A DNA stretch of 64,000 nt, taken from assembly GCF_025024155.1 (NCBI RefSeq), contig NW_026251821.1, positions 28,243-92,242 on the forward strand. The letters run 5' to 3'. How positions within the stretch are numbered: position 1 is the stretch's first letter; each line of letters opens with the position of its first letter. The position numbers and the translations under genes were made by a program. The notes beneath the pieces were generated by a model. That model did not search any database. It saw nothing but the letters and a program-made list of their open reading frames with translations, and had not been told where the DNA came from. Below are positions 9,922 to 23,873 of this stretch, piece by piece. The stretch comes from Gamsiella multidivaricata (lineage: Eukaryota; Mortierellomycota; Mortierellomycetes; Mortierellales; Mortierellaceae).

Positions 9922-12900
9922 ATGCTCCTTCGGCCCAAGTCGCGACTATTTCTGTCCAACAGCTTTATCTCTCTCTTCCTTGCCTTCGCCGTTTCAGGAC
10001 TACTACTACTACCATCGCTCACTTATGCAGGTACGCTTTCTTTTTTCGCTTTCATCCTAATGCTTCACGCGAAACTACATAGCGACCATGGCATTAATTA
10101 AACCTCCCGTTCGATCTCTTTTGTAGGAACAACAAGCGCACGCCTTCAATGCCAATACTCATTCCTCGCTATCACAAACCTCCTCCAGGACCCCTCCTGC
10201 ACTCTCAAATCCATCACACCTTCCCCCTCGACCCCTGCACCTCCCTCCATCCCTTCCTCACCACCACTCTCACCAGGACCCTTGACCTCCCCACCCTCAG
10301 CTTCCTATCCATGGTCAACCACTCCTGGTTGGACGTATAACCCCATATTTTCCTGCTGTGCCTTCACACCTACCTCCAGCTCGACCCCTGACAATGAGAC
10401 CAACAGCACACCACCTACTTTGATCACCTCCATAGATCTCTCAGAGTACGCGGCCTTGATCGATGAGGGACAGCAACAGCTGGAACTCTCGATCAGTTAT
10501 TATACCTCAGATGCTCCTGCTTCCGCGCAGGATTCTACTGTTTCGGCCGTGGATACGTTCCAGGTGATCGTGCGGTTCCTGGATGTTAATGGAGCGTACT
10601 TGGCTGCGGATCCGGAGACGGGCGATACCTCGGAAGTGTTGCATCCGGGGGATGCGGAGACGTTGTTATATTATGCGTTTGATGCTGTGACATTACAACC
10701 TGCTAGAGTGCCCCTGGGCGCTAGGGGTGTGGTTGTACAGATCCTTGTGCCGATGACGAAGACGTCTTTTTGCTTTGATTACTTTGCGCTGAGACTTTGT
10801 AAGTGTGTGTGTGTAATTCGGCTAAGACGGATCAAAATAATCTACCATCTACTAACACGCGTCTTTTTTTTCATATTTCAAGTGCAAGGATCGTTTCATC
10901 CAACGTTGGAGAGTTTGTTGCAAAAGTTCTTGATCGCTCTTGGAGCGCTCGTCATGTTCAATGCCATTGTGATTCCGATAGTTTTGTTCTATGGCCTGCC
11001 CGGATGGCTCTGGCGATCTGCGTAGGTGCCCTCTTCTCCTCTCTCTCTCTTTTTTTTTTTTGGGCCGAAAATAACCTGTGCAGAGACCATTGCAAGCGAA
11101 TATAAGACTGTCTCTTAACAGTCAAATCAATGCGCTCTTTTTCTTCAAACCTTAGCCCGGTCAACTTTTTTCAAAAGAACCCAGTCGTGGACCACTATGT
11201 CCCCCTAGCGCTCTTTATCTCTACCTGTCAATGGATCTACAACATCCTTCTCCAATATCTCGGCGGCTCGTCTCCAAAGACTTCCATTATCCACTCCCGG
11301 CAGGCGCTCTGGTTGATCCCCCTAGTCTTGATCGGGACTTTCTTTATTGCAGCCTTTGCACATTGGGCGCTCTTTCTGTGCTATAACCAAGTGATGCAGC
11401 AGCCTCGACAGCGACACAGTGCTCGATCTCAGAAATGGAGGGCTCCGCTTCTGGGACTGTGGGCGGCCTTGTGTCTTTTGGGAGCCAGAATCGGAATTGT
11501 GGCGCTCATGGCCGTCCAGGGAGGGTATTGGTCAATCGTGGTCGGGATCTTGTTGGCAATGCCAGAGACGGTGGCGATGATCTCCGTGGCTGTGTTCTTT
11601 ATTAAGACCCTGTGGAAACTCTTTCGGGGACGACGGGCCAGTAGAGGAGTTGGAGCCAAGGGTATCACGGGAGGTGCAGGAAGTAGCGGCAATAAGAGTA
11701 GCAGCGACGGTAGTCGTCCTGACTTGTCGAGGTCTTCTTCGATGACGCCGCTGTGGGATGCCAACACTGTTGAGGCGGTGCTTCCGGATGATCCGCAGGA
11801 CGATTTGGTCAACTTGTCGAGCTATCATCATCGAGCGTACGTCAAGTCGCTTCTGGTTCAGGAGCAGGATCTAAGAGATGCGGCTGGAAGTATGTATGGG
11901 CAATCGACTATTGGATCGAACAAAACCTCTATGGCACCTTATCGACAGGCGGGAGTGTCGTCCAAAGGCAGAGACGATAATAACAGTCGGTACCTTGGTT
12001 CAACCCTCAATACCACTATATCCTCCACCAGCACCGACTTCTCGAGATATCCGACAGAGTTTGATTTCAATATTCCACTGGATAACCATCTTCGACCTCC
12101 ACCGATTTCACCTTCTGCAGGATTCGAGCGAGGCAGGAGACAGTTTCCATTTGATCAGGGTAGTGGACTACAGCCGGCTTATGGAGGTGTTCGTCGTGGA
12201 GTTATTCGGTCGGAGAAATCGACAGCTACGCCGTCATCTTCGTCTTCTCAGGGCAGTCGGGCTAGGCCTCCGATGTATACTCGACCGAGTAGTAGTCGCG
12301 AAGGATTGAGTGCTCACAAACTAACATGGAACTCTGCGACAACATCGTATACGACCGCGTCGGCAGCTCAGCCCATGACAGGAGCTGCACCTACGCCCTC
12401 GGCTTGGGAGTATGTCATTTATCCGAGGCTACATGTCTGGCCTACGATCGTGGGGACCTATTTGCTCATTGCTCGCTTGCCGCTCAGGATTCTAGTTGCT
12501 GTCATGACGACTTTGGTGTTGTGTTACGATGTGCTGTTGAGTATTGGGGCCGCGGAGACAATGCTGGCAGTGCCGGTATCATGTCTGCTTGGAGGGTTTG
12601 CGTATCCAGGGGCGAATCAGTTTGATAACACGATGAACGTGGCGAGGGCGATGCATACGGTGAACCTAGTGTTGGTGGTAGTGCTGTTACCGGCAGTAGT
12701 GGGCATTACATTGCTGCATCAGATAAGGATGGTGCAGAAGTATAATTGGTGTCTGCGGTTACTCAGGATCGGGAACTATGGCTTCGTACCCGGTGGTCGT
12801 GGTAAGCACTGCTGAACAGTTCATTTCCGTGTTCTGACAAAGCATTTTTGCCAACAACATAGTTTTTTTTATTAACGCGCGTCTTTCATTACACATTTTC

Positions 12901-14299
12901 ATGATCCGTGTCGCCTGAAATAGAGTACAAACAGCATCTGAAGCATCCGGTCCGGTTCATCGGCTATACGGTCGGTTTTGGCGTTGTCGGACTCTGCTTC
13001 ACCGTATTTCTCCTCTTCACGCTCTGCACGGTCATGGCCATGCTCCTCGTCGCCGCGACCTTCCGGTCCTCACTCTTCCGAACCCTCGGCACTCGCGCCC
13101 TTGCCGCCTTCGGAATCTCCTGTCTCTTAGTCCTGATTCTCTGGCTCGTTCAGATGCTGGTCATCCGGTACCGGTTTCGGATGCCCGGCTCGAGATTTCT
13201 TCTCGCGCCTCAACAGTCCGCGCGGGCGAGTTTCCATCACTGGGAATTCTTTTGGGCCTTCTTCAATATCGTTTTCGGAGCATTTTCGTTCTGTAAGCGG
13301 ATTGTATTGAGCGTCTTGAGTATGGGAATTTACTCCACCAGGATTGACCTGTGTATTATGGGAGGGAGGTTCCGGCCATGGGATGGAGGTTATTCGGCGT
13401 TTGTGGGGCTGGTGTTGGCGGACCATGTGTTGAATAATCCGATCGTGTTGGAGTTTGTACAGATATTGAGGGATTTGTTGTTGGTGCGGAGATATCCGCA
13501 GCTGGCGCAGACTTATCTCGAGTACAGGACCCGGTCAGACGACTGGGAGCAGGGTGGGGATGGGAAAGCAGAGCGGGATCGACGGTTGATGATGGCGATC
13601 ATGGGCTCGAAGCAGCAGCAGAAGCAAGGCGGAGGAGGAGCGGGTCCGGGGTTCGGAGCACGTAGGCCCTTGGGCGATATTGAGGAAGGCGAAGAAGCAA
13701 GGATGGATGAGTTGTTGATGGCGACGTCGGGATCTGGAGACGGAGGGCCGCTACTGGCTGTGAAGGGAGGAGCGGCTGTGCCGGAAGTATCGAAGATTCA
13801 TCATTACTTCCGTATCGACCCCAGGGTTGATCGTCATAGACCTGGTCAGGGCCCCTCACCATCGTCGTCGCGTCCCCTGTCTTCTTCTTCGGTTGCGTCG
13901 TCCTCATCCTCGCCACCGCCTGCGTATAACAACAACAACAACAGCAACAATAATTACCGCGCCTCGAAGGTCTACACGCCCATGTTATCGACAGACGGCA
14001 AGTCAGGGAACAACAACGTCCATATCCAGCTCGTCGAACCCCTCCGAGCACAAGCTGATCCCGAATCCACGGTCTCCCAGGAACAGATCCGGCAGAAGCT
14101 ATCGGAAGCGAAACTTCGATCGATTCGGGTACGGAACCGGTGGTTTCTTTATGTCACACTAGCGAGGAATCCCTCGATCAGGAACTTGAGGAGAACGAGT
14201 GCGAGTGATTTCTTGCACCCGATCGGGCATGGCCCTGAGTACCTGGGGTCTCACCAGGAGGAGTTCTTGGCGGATATTCATTGGGATCGGGAAGATTGA
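9922..14299 (+). CDS. STRA6-like multipass membrane protein, 1313 residues
   Basis: Exons 9922-10030, 10127-10798, 10883-11021, 11156-12801 and 12924-14299 close in frame. The N-terminus has a signal-anchor-like hydrophobic segment (about residues 14-36), then a Cys-containing Pro/Ser/Thr-rich ectodomain to about residue 260. Several hydrophobic segments follow, separated by a long Ser-rich loop (encoded about 11640-12390). The most diagnostic part is in the last exon: TRIDLCIMGG, then GYSAFVGLVLADH and NNPIVLEF. It resembles the C-terminal block of vertebrate STRA6 (retinol uptake receptor) with its short conserved Asp, aromatic and Asn-Pro positions. The C-terminal tail carries Gly, Ser and Asn runs and is probably cytosolic. 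In fungi the function of such proteins is not established; retinoid transport should not be assumed. It is convergent with the SMP3-like gene. Family call is moderate, gene structure is strong. Confidence 0.7.
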
Positions 14300-14522
14300 T
14301 CTTGCATGCGCAGAGCGGAAGAATGATTTGGCAGATAGCGAAGGAACGAGGGAAGCAGGAAGTGGAAGAGTTTGTTCCGCAAGACGGCGAAGATTCGGGC
14401 CAGCTCTCTGTGGATTGGTTTAAAAGACGACATGCATTTTTTTGAAGATAGATCATGTAATTTTACTATTTAAATAATGATGATAGGTATGAAGACATAG
14501 CATAAGATCATGGTGATGGTAG

Positions 14523-15146
14523 CTAGATGTAGAACATGTTCAGGTATAGAGATGTCCGAGGGTGCTGCAACAACACTTGGACGTGGTCAAAGTTTGCGTG
14601 CCTCGAGAATCTCTCTCTGGGCTCGTAGAATTCCTCTGTAGAAAAGTCGACCGTCGCCGGTGCTATCAATACCGTCCTATATGACATGTTAAACCCGTAG
14701 CAGGCAAAAAATGAGAAGCAAGGTGGTTAGTAAATACTTTTGAATCCTCATGCCTTTTTTTTTTTTTTTTTTTTTTTAGTGGAAGGATTCATCAGCGAAC
14801 GAAGGGTTCGAGGCGATTTCAACACTTTCGCAACATACCGTTCATAATGAATGGGTCCTGTCTTCCGAAAGAGAACAGCCTGCTGTCCTCTCGACTCGCG
14901 CACGCTCTCCAGGAGCGCCCTGTCGAGCTTTGCTGCGGTTCCATCCAAATCCTTGAGTAGGTCCCTGTAAGATTTTTCTCGCCAGTCAGAGATGGTCAAG
15001 TTAACGCCGTGCGATTGCGCAGCCGAGAGACTGTAGCCGAAGAGGTGGTGCGGGGGGAGATAGGTTTTGTAGAAGATAATGTGTGTTGTATAGGACATGC
15101 CGTCTTCAATATGCAACGTTCCTAGCGTTCATTTTTCATTTCACGT

Positions 15147-15179
<33 letters not shown>

Positions 15180-17501
15180 AGATTAGAGGCTTCATTCATT
15201 TCATAGAGGTAAGAGCCGTATATGGATATCTGGCTGGGCTAACCTTGTTCGGATGGGGACGTTAGACAGAGCATATGGTCGCGAGTTGATGATACGGGTT
15301 TGCAATCCTGGAACCCCAAAGACTGTCGTTGCACCAGTTCCGTCGCTGGCACTACCCCTGCCTGATGGAAAAGTCCGAAAACGATAGCCATCACTCCATT
15401 CACCAGTAGCCACAATGGCTATGGCACACATAAAAGCATGAAGAACATGGTGATGATTAGTGATTTTTTCAGCCTTCGTATCTTGCACTCCATGGATTTG
15501 TAGCTATACTATCTGCAAAGGGTTTCGTACCCAAAATTTTCGTCCGAGCTTTGATATTCGTCCAGAGAGCGAGATGACCAGTGGAAGGATCAGCGGACTC
15601 AGAAACCGGGCCTCTTGATGGGGCATTGCTGACAGGAACAATATCCCACAGATTCCAGAATATACCACAGCTATTAGTGCGTTTGCACAAGAGTATGTTA
15701 GCCACTCAAAAAAATACTGCTAGGGAAGGCATGATGATGACCAGGGCCTGCAGCAATTTCCAGCGTCACTACCTGTAACAAGTCTGGACTCGCTTGAATA
15801 CTGCCGTGCCCTGACTTTCTTCGCCGCTGTGATTACACCGATCCAGGCCAGGTTCCCAAACAGGACCGGAAAGTTCAAAAGCAAGTGAAAGAGCCTTGGA
15901 TGTAAACCATGCTGCGCCAAGTTCTTCTCGTCCAGATTGTACTTCAGGTTGTTGAGCATCGTCACGGTTAACGAGCCCTTGTAAGATAAATTTGTCCAGT
16001 CCATGGGATGGGTGGTGACAATCTGGGAAAGTGAGAGAGGCGTCCCAATGGTTTTGTTGAATATAATGAGTTTGCGGAAGTAGATCGAGTCGATGATGAT
16101 TGCAAGTGAGGACATGAAGAAGAGGCCAAGTGCCAGGGGGATGCATGATTGAACGAATTGACTTAGCCCTGTCAACCTGAAGCCCCAGCCGTTAGGTGAT
16201 ACGACGTTGCGGAGGCGGATTGTGTTAGCAAAATATAGCAAAGGGAAGAATGTCTGGTCCATGGCACCAGCAGGAATATTTTACATATCAACATTACTTA
16301 CAGTGGTCTGCCTCGTCTGAAGGACACTTCTTTGTTAAGGTAGAGGAACATGACGCCCAAAGGGAAGCCATAGAGCACGAATGTAATCCTCGTAAAGATA
16401 CCGATCGAGAATAAGAGTCCCAATCCAAACGACAGGATCGTCGGTGTAGGTTTCAGGTTCGAGCCTATCCCCGAATAAGCGCTGCTGTTGGGTGCTACTG
16501 TTAAGCCCTCAGACACCGTTGAAACATTGGCATTCGTCAAAGACTGTACTGGTGTAGACATAGATGCCTCATGTTTCTGAATAATCTTTCCGAGTACGAC
16601 GGCGCACAGAGCCAGGACAACGGTCTCGGTTGTATTCGAGAACGGATGTGTATGATAGGTGAGCGTGACATAGGAGGATGAGACGAGGAGCAGGGCGATC
16701 GAAGGTGATCTTCGGATCTGGCGCGCCAATTGAACCACAGCCCAGTCTATTTTCACATATGTAATGCGCTTGCATGAGTGTGAGCATTTCACTAAAATTG
16801 AGGTGAAGCTGGTCAGGATAGGACGAGAGAGGACTTACCGATGACAAGCGAGAGGAGAACAAAAGAGAGTCGCTGTGTGAGGAAGAGCGCGCGGGTGGTG
16901 ACATAGTGGTCTAGATGAATCGGATCAGAGTAGTCCTGGGTTAGCCCCTTTCTGTTGGGCTCGTCCCTGAGTAGCATTCAGGTACTGGCATGTGCAAGGT
17001 GCTGTCGTCCTTTCAGGCTCCAGTTGGACGTGTGTTACCTTGGTCAGGGCCTATCCAAGAGCGCAGGATAATGTAGGGCAGGCCTGTGGTTATTGCTCTA
17101 AATTGAATTGGAAGATGTTTCGTTTGAGTGGATACGAGGGTATCGATTTTGGTATCCAGTGAAGGCAAAGGACAAAAGACAAGAGACATACGGGATAAGG
17201 ATGGATCGGCAGGGCAGCTCCGGCTTGTATTCCCAGGGAATGTCGACCTGGATGCCAAAGATGTGTCCTAGAAACAAGATATAGGCGCGTGATGTTTCGC
17301 GGATCAATTAGTTCATTCGATCGACACAGGATATCAATACCAATTGAGAAAAACACACACGTTACCCGCTGTAATCTCTGCGGACTGAAAGAACTCGTCC
17401 GGGTGGATGTATCCGGGTGAGAGGGCGATGAAGACGCGGACAGCGAGCAGGAACAGGTAGAGGTTCCAAGTGGCCCTGGAGAAAGGCCTGTGGTGGGACA
17501 T
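14523..17501 (-). CDS. GPI mannosyltransferase 4-like (SMP3/PIG-Z, GT22 family)
   Basis: An ER membrane enzyme of this family adds the fourth, side-branch mannose to GPI precursors, using dolichol-phosphate mannose. Minus-strand exons: 17366-17501, 17192-17267, 17039-17097, 16839-16910, 16302-16746, 15773-16176, about 15531-15719, 15244-15418, 14839-15121 and 14523-14676. Diagnostic motifs in order: [11 protein letters not shown] near the N-terminus (the GT22 lumenal loop with acidic residues), [47 protein letters not shown] and [12 protein letters not shown]. About 660 residues. Start ATG at 17499-17501 gives MSHHRP; an upstream ATG is in another frame. The exon 6 to 7 junction is not canonical in frame: donor GTAGTG is phase 1 while the acceptor needs phase 0. 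That stretch is therefore provisional. Two introns contain homopolymers (T at about 14755-14778, A28 at 15150-15177). Confidence 0.88.
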
Positions 17502-17997
17502 CTCTTCGGCATGCGCTCGCTCGGTAGTCAATATGAGTGATGCCGCTGAGGAGAGGAACGAGTAGAAATACGGCTGAGACTAAGGAGTGAAGGATAGAGG
17601 GTGGGAATGGCAGAATGGAGGATGGTTGTGTTGCAACGGAATGATGGAGGTGGAGCTGGGTGCCGCCAGCCAGCCATTGCTACTCTCCCCTCGCAAAGGT
17701 GCTCGCTTACCTGCTTACCAGTAATTATAGGCCTAATCGCATGTCCTACACCGCACCACATACCCAAGCTTTCATGGACCCGTCACAGCGCTCTGTCAAA
17801 CAAAAAAATAAACGCGTTTGGATTGCTTTGCACACCTCTTTTCCTTTACTGAATCCAATTCACTGTACACACGCGCTGTCATCCTCGGACCACCCACTCC
17901 TTGACCCCCATTAAACACTCTCTGCCGTGTGCTTTCTCTCTGTGAAAGAGATCCTGCCGATCAGTTACCAGTAGCACCAACCACAGGACGATCAGCC
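17502..17997. promoter_or_regulatory. Divergent promoter between SMP3-like and NUP160 genes
   Basis: A 496-bp spacer between two head-to-head genes, containing no coding signal I can support. Short AAAAAAATAAA and CACCACAT motifs occur before the NUP160 start. Co-regulation is possible but not shown. Confidence 0.45.
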
Positions 17998-20900
17998 ATG
18001 GCACCCGTCGCGCCCATGTGGTGGTTCAAGGAGGTCCCTGTCCAGCTCGAGACTTTTGTAGACACCCAGCACTCTGTCACACACAACGTACCCCGCCCGA
18101 GAAACATCCCCACATACTCGCTTGAGGACCACGGTGGTCAGCGCTTTGAAAACCAGGGCGGTGTCTTTGCCTTCCCGAACCAGTATGCTAAATCCGTCGC
18201 CTGGAGGACCAGAGCCAACGCTTCGGTCCTGGAGCTGATCTCTCTTTCAGGGAAGGAGAACACGCCCACACGCCAGATCTCCTTTCAATTGCACGCGCCT
18301 ATTCTCTCAGGGATCCATATCGCTCCTTTGACACAGCATGGAGGGATTGCCATCGCCTTGCTGACGGCGGACAGCGTTCTCTATCGACTACATATCTCGG
18401 CTCTCAGCCGCTTCTCGACCAGGGACATGCCCGAGGATTACTCATCAGCAGTGCAGATCAAGTGGCCGAATAACAGCCTGCCTTTGTCCTTCCGTTATTT
18501 GGGGGACAGACAAGCTGCCGTGACTGCAACCAACGGAGCCCTTTTTCTCATCAAATCTGCATTACTCGCAGAAGACACCAATCGACATGGTAAGCGGGAA
18601 GTGTTCTGCTCTGTTGTAAACAAGTCAAGGTGTGTCTTCTACTGCAAATGCTAACAAAATGCGATTATCATTAATGCGATATAGAACATGCAGAAGTCAA
18701 GGTGTATGATCTTCACGACGACTCGCATCTTACCAACAGGATCCAGCATGTGTCCACCATCCAAAAGATCTGCTCTAAATTCCAATCAGTATTTGATCAC
18801 AACCTATCAGTCCCAGCTGGGTTCCCAGAGGCAAAGGCATATCTAGATATCATGGCTATGGAAACGTACACGACACACGACGACACGCTCTTGTTCACGC
18901 TCTATCAGGACAGGACGATCCGCGTATGGTCGACAGGTCGCCGTCAGTGCATGCAGGTCATGAGAAGCACACCTTCCCCCAACGAAGCTGGATATATGCA
19001 GGAGACTGTCGAAGGCGCTTCGCGAGCTCATCTAGGAATCTTATTCAACCCGCTGATGCCATGGCTTCTCCGACTCTTGGTTTACATCCCGACGGAGAAT
19101 GATGCACAACTGTCCATCTTCACTGCTCTCCTTGATACGACAGAGGATGTGGAGTTCGTTCCAGGATCAGTCAGTACCATTCGCAGGCAATCAGCAGTAG
19201 GCCCTGGAAGCAGCCCAGTAAATCTCGTTAGCATGGACATTAGTCTGAATGAGAGCCAGACAGGATATATGGTTTGGGGATTATGGGAGAGTGACATGAG
19301 GATATCAGTCAAATACATCCATATCGACGACCACGCCCTGGACCGGGAACATTTTCATCAGCTTACCAAGCGAGACCTTCTGAACGGCCGTTGGTGGGCG
19401 GTAGCAATGCATACTCCGCCTAGTGGGTTCCTTAAGTCCATGAGCGTCGTAGATGACGCCGTTGAGGATGTGTCAAAGTACTATGCAGAATACGTCTTTA
19501 CGGCGGGTCGTTTCTCGGACAGGACTATCATGCTTGCGCTGAGCTCGCTTTTCAAGGATCAGACTTTTACATTCGATTCGGAACTTCAGATGCATGTGAT
19601 GGAAGCCATCTCGGGAGCAGTGGCACTGGCGTACGGAACTTCAGCGGCAGACACGAAGCGATGCAGGCAGGATGAAATCATGGCATGGACGCGCTTCATC
19701 TCCAGCTGTGCCAAACTGGATTATGAGGCCTCTTTACCCCTCAGTCTCTCGGTTGCAACGGACACAGGATACGCGATCATTATCAAACAGGACTCCCTAA
19801 GCTTTCTCACCGCGTGCGATGAGTCCGAGATTCTCTACCATACCTTGCAGGATGAGCAGTTCGAGGTCGCTCATTTCATCGCTACGCCTCCATCGCAGCT
19901 TCGGAGTACATACCCAAAATTCCAGGACGCCACTTTGCGCCAGGACATTTCCAAACTCTTCAACGCCATGAGTTACTTGACTCGTGCGATCACTACAGAA
20001 ACAGCCAAGAATTTGGAGACCACCATCTCCTCACTCTCTGCTGCAAACGGGCCCAGGAATTTTATCGACATCTTTTCTCAGGCACATCTCCCTCAATACA
20101 TCGCCAAGACGGACATGAACAGAGCCAGGAACCTCCTTTCTTCATGCAAAGCGCCGACAGATGCCATTAAATCGGTCCTCTTGCAACTTCTTTATAATGC
20201 GGACAGCAGCTCATCAGGACTGGCCTCAAAACGCTGCATTCTTCCATACGAATCCCTTGTAGCTGCCAGTATCCAGCAAGTTGCAACCCACCGATACACA
20301 ATTGCCCAGAATCTCCTGATCCTTGTCACGGTGATCTTCAGTAAAGCAGCATCGTCCAGGCCATGGATTCAGGAAGAGACTCAGCTCATTTCCGACGCAA
20401 TACGTATTACCCAGTCGCTGCTGGTACTAAAGTGGATCTCCAACCAGGCAATTTCGTCAACAAAATCTGCGACTACAGGATTAGAGCAGCAACTTTCGCA
20501 GATGCAAGTCCAGGATGCTAGCCTCATCAGCACACAGCTCTCTCATCGGCAAACCCTGACAGGCTCGCTCTTAAAGACAATGGCTTCTGAGGCTGGCAAG
20601 TATGGCGCTGTCGAATTCCCGATATATCTTGCCATTCCGCGCGCTGTTTCAAAGTTCTTGTACCAGATCGGCATTCTTAATCAAGGGCAAGAGGACGGAT
20701 CTAGGTACCACGCTGGACTGGCGCAGCGACTTTCGAGCATAGGCGAGATGACGCTGCTGTCGCAGTTCTTGGATATTGTGCCAACTACGTCGTCGCTATC
20801 GTACTACCGAGGAAAAGTGTTACTAAGCCAGGGTCAACCAGCAAAGGCACTTGATCAATTCATGGTTGTCACAGCAAGTTTTGGTAGGCCATTCAAGCTA

Positions 20901-23401
20901 TGCCATGGATGCGAGGCATATTGTGGAGAGGCATCGATTTTGCTAATATATTGTTTGGACCGCTAGGCAATGATGTCAAGAGTGTGGATATTGAGCTGGA
21001 CATCATGCAATTGGACTATCCAACTCGAACGAGTCGAGGACACGCTAGGCTCGAGGACTATTACAACCATGTGATTAACCTGTTTGCAGAGAAAGAGGCC
21101 CACGAACAAGTTATTGTCGTTGCCAGATTGGCGTTGATTGACCTGTTGAATGTATGTCTTCAAAGTGTTTTACAGACTGATATAAGCAAGCGAATTTTAC
21201 GACGGTATCAGTTCTGACCTCACAATTGTCTTATACTTTTTCGTACATAGAATGAGAAGACCCAAGTCATGGAAACTCAAGTCCGAATGCTGTTGGCATA
21301 CATCTTTTCGTCTGCAATGTCCGTTGGCCTCTACGAGCACGCGTTCAACGCCATGATGCAGATGTCCAACGAAGCTGCGTACGTCGACTTTTAGGGGAAT
21401 GCACTTTAATACCCATTGTGACTCACAATCGTTGTGAACTGACATTATTTGCATCTACCTTCTGCCATTTGCTCATAGACGCAGGCAATGGCTACGAACT
21501 TTTGTGTCCAATGTTTGCGAGAACGGCGATGGTGCGAAGCTGGCATTATTCCCCTTCAATGGGCTTCAGGACGAAGTTGAACGAATGCTTCAGCTGAGAG
21601 CTGAACAAGGGGCGATTCTCTCCAGACCAGACAACTACAACATTCTGTATGCGTATTATGTATACAGAGGGGACCACAGAAATGGTATGAAGAAACGTAG
21701 AGTGCTGACCGTCACGATGCTGCTGGTAAGGATGGAGATGCGATGTGCGAAAAAAAATCTGACGCTATCGACCTGTCTCTATCACTGTCTAGCCGCGACC
21801 ATCATGTGTCAGTATGCTCGGAGACTTTGCGATACCTCGAATCAGACAGAATCTGTCCTTGCGCTGTTGTCTGCAGCAAGCTGTGCGTACCTGGCCGCGA
21901 TTAATACACTCTATCTTGCTGGACCTCAATACACTTGGGTTGCCATCTCAAACAAAGACTCAGAATCAGAGGTAAGTTTGACAATATATCTCCTGGTTGA
22001 TATCAAAAAAGAAATATGACGATAGCAGGATTGAACTGCTTATGTTGGCTGGTTAAGAACGCTTACTAACCCCAACATTTTAATGGGGTGCTTAGCGTAC
22101 AAAGAGACGGAAATTGAGCTCTTCAGTCAATGGCCATTCGTCGCCAAGCAGTAAGCAGCGTACAAGTGTACCAAGCAAACTTGAGGTCGTTCAGCTGTCG
22201 GACATCAAGAAGGAATATGCCTTAACTGAAGCGAAGCTGAAGCTCGTCAAAGAGATCCCAAGCGACGTGGTAACAGGTATAGCATTACTTCATTGGAATG
22301 TCTACGCCATATCTCTAATACTAGTACCATCCGTTTAGCATTCTGATATTGAAATATGACCTTGCTTATCTGCTTTCATCTCTTTAGCTGCCTTGACCAT
22401 GTCCGCACGGGAAGCGCAAATCATGCTTGCTCGTTTGGGATATTATGACGATGCTGCGGCGTTGGGGCTACTTCACAATCTGGATTTGGACGTCGTATTT
22501 AATGTCCTTGTGGATAGATATTTAGCCGCCTTGGGACTTGAACAAGAGTACGTGAAAGTTTGGCCCGCATACTTTCCTCTTCTCTTTTAACCATATTCAG
22601 TTTGACTAACCCATCATATTCTTCATCTTGACGTATAGCGAACTTCTCGGAAAGGGCGGGTTACAGGTGGCGAACAGCGCCCACGTGGACAGGACGCGTT
22701 CTGCTGCTGCACTTCAGACCTTGCAATCGTACCTGGAGCGCCATGATGATGCTGCCTCGAACTACAAGTACAGGTTAGGCGTGGTGGAGAGAATTCTCAC
22801 TCGGAACCCAGATTTCGACTTGCCACCCTGGCTGACGCTGCATTATCGGGTATGGGAGCTATTTCCATGCTTTCCGTTTGAGCCGTTGTATGAATCGGGA
22901 TAAGATTTGACTTAATAATTTATTGTCTCTTCAACTTAATACAACTCCTAGGCCCATAACCCTGAGGACTTGATTCGCCTCTATTTAAGATTCGGTGCAC
23001 TGGAGGCTGCAGCAAAGTTTGCATCAGTCGCTATTGATGCTGTAGGGACCCCTTTTTTTTATGAAGCTAACCGGATTCTGAAAATGATAATGCATGACAT
23101 ACTTTATTGACCGTCTTCGTGCTTTCTTTCTTTATGGATCAATTTATAGGCGATGAAAAAGGACGAGCTGGTTCCAAGGCACTCAAATGCACGTTGGTTG
23201 CCATACTCATTGCTGGATGGGATCTTTGAGAGTTTGAAGGAGCAGATCAATGAAACGCAGGAGCGAGTCGCGAAGAAATCTAGCCCGACACAGGATGCCA
23301 AATTGAAGAGGCGACTAATGGATTTGAAGGACATCAAGTCGAAATTAGATGAGGATGTGCGGCAATATTTGGAGAATGTGGAGCGTGAATCGATCTTTTG
23401 A
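17998..23401 (+). CDS. Nucleoporin Nup160/Nup120 homologue
   Basis: Scaffold component of the nuclear-pore Y complex (Nup107-160 in animals, Nup84 in yeast). Eleven exons close exactly to 1460 residues: 17998-18589, 18685-20883, 20967-21151, 21251-21378, 21479-21684, 21793-21971, 22096-22276, 22388-22547, 22639-22849, 22952-23041 and 23150-23401. The N-terminal half is a beta-propeller with the characteristic block LFTLYQDRTIRVWS (about residue 266). The C-terminal half is an alpha-helical solenoid containing EDLIRLYLRFGALEAAAKF near the end. The last exon is charged, with a predicted coiled-coil-like stretch. The start has a good context (GCCATGG). No NPQ/FG repeats, as expected for this scaffold class. 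Confidence in family is high. Confidence 0.9.
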
Positions 23402-23873
23402 GGGATCTCTGATGTCTAGCCATGAAATTAGCGGGATGTATGTCGGTAGAATTGTGGCAGCAGTAAAGAGACTCCTGACTGTTCACTCTGTTCATTCGTA
23501 AATGCTTTTTGAGCAATTCTTTGCTGCGATGTGCTGAAAGGTGATTAATGAGAAGGAGAAACTGTCGGGCGTAACTTCTCTGTACTTTTCTCCTGGTCTT
23601 GTATCCAAACCAGAGCTCTTAGAATTCCTTCGATCTTCAGCAAATATCGTGCTATGCTTGCCTCGGTGGACTATTCGACTAAAAAAATGTTCTGGTCAAG
23701 GTCTGCAGTATTTATCGCTTGCAAAGTTGATGGTATGCCATATCAAATATGTAGAGTCGACTACCCAGAGCTTGCACATTCAAAAGCATGCCACTGTATT
23801 CCTGTCTGTGCAACCACTACACTTAATCTGTCATCAGGAAGGCATAGATGAAAGGCTTAACCAAACTCAATTG
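23402..23873. other. 3' intergenic spacer between NUP160 and F-box gene
   Basis: The two genes are convergent here. Three open frames overlap this stretch and run into the F-box gene on the opposite strand, but none shows family features. I see no feature beyond 3' UTR sequence. Confidence 0.4.
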
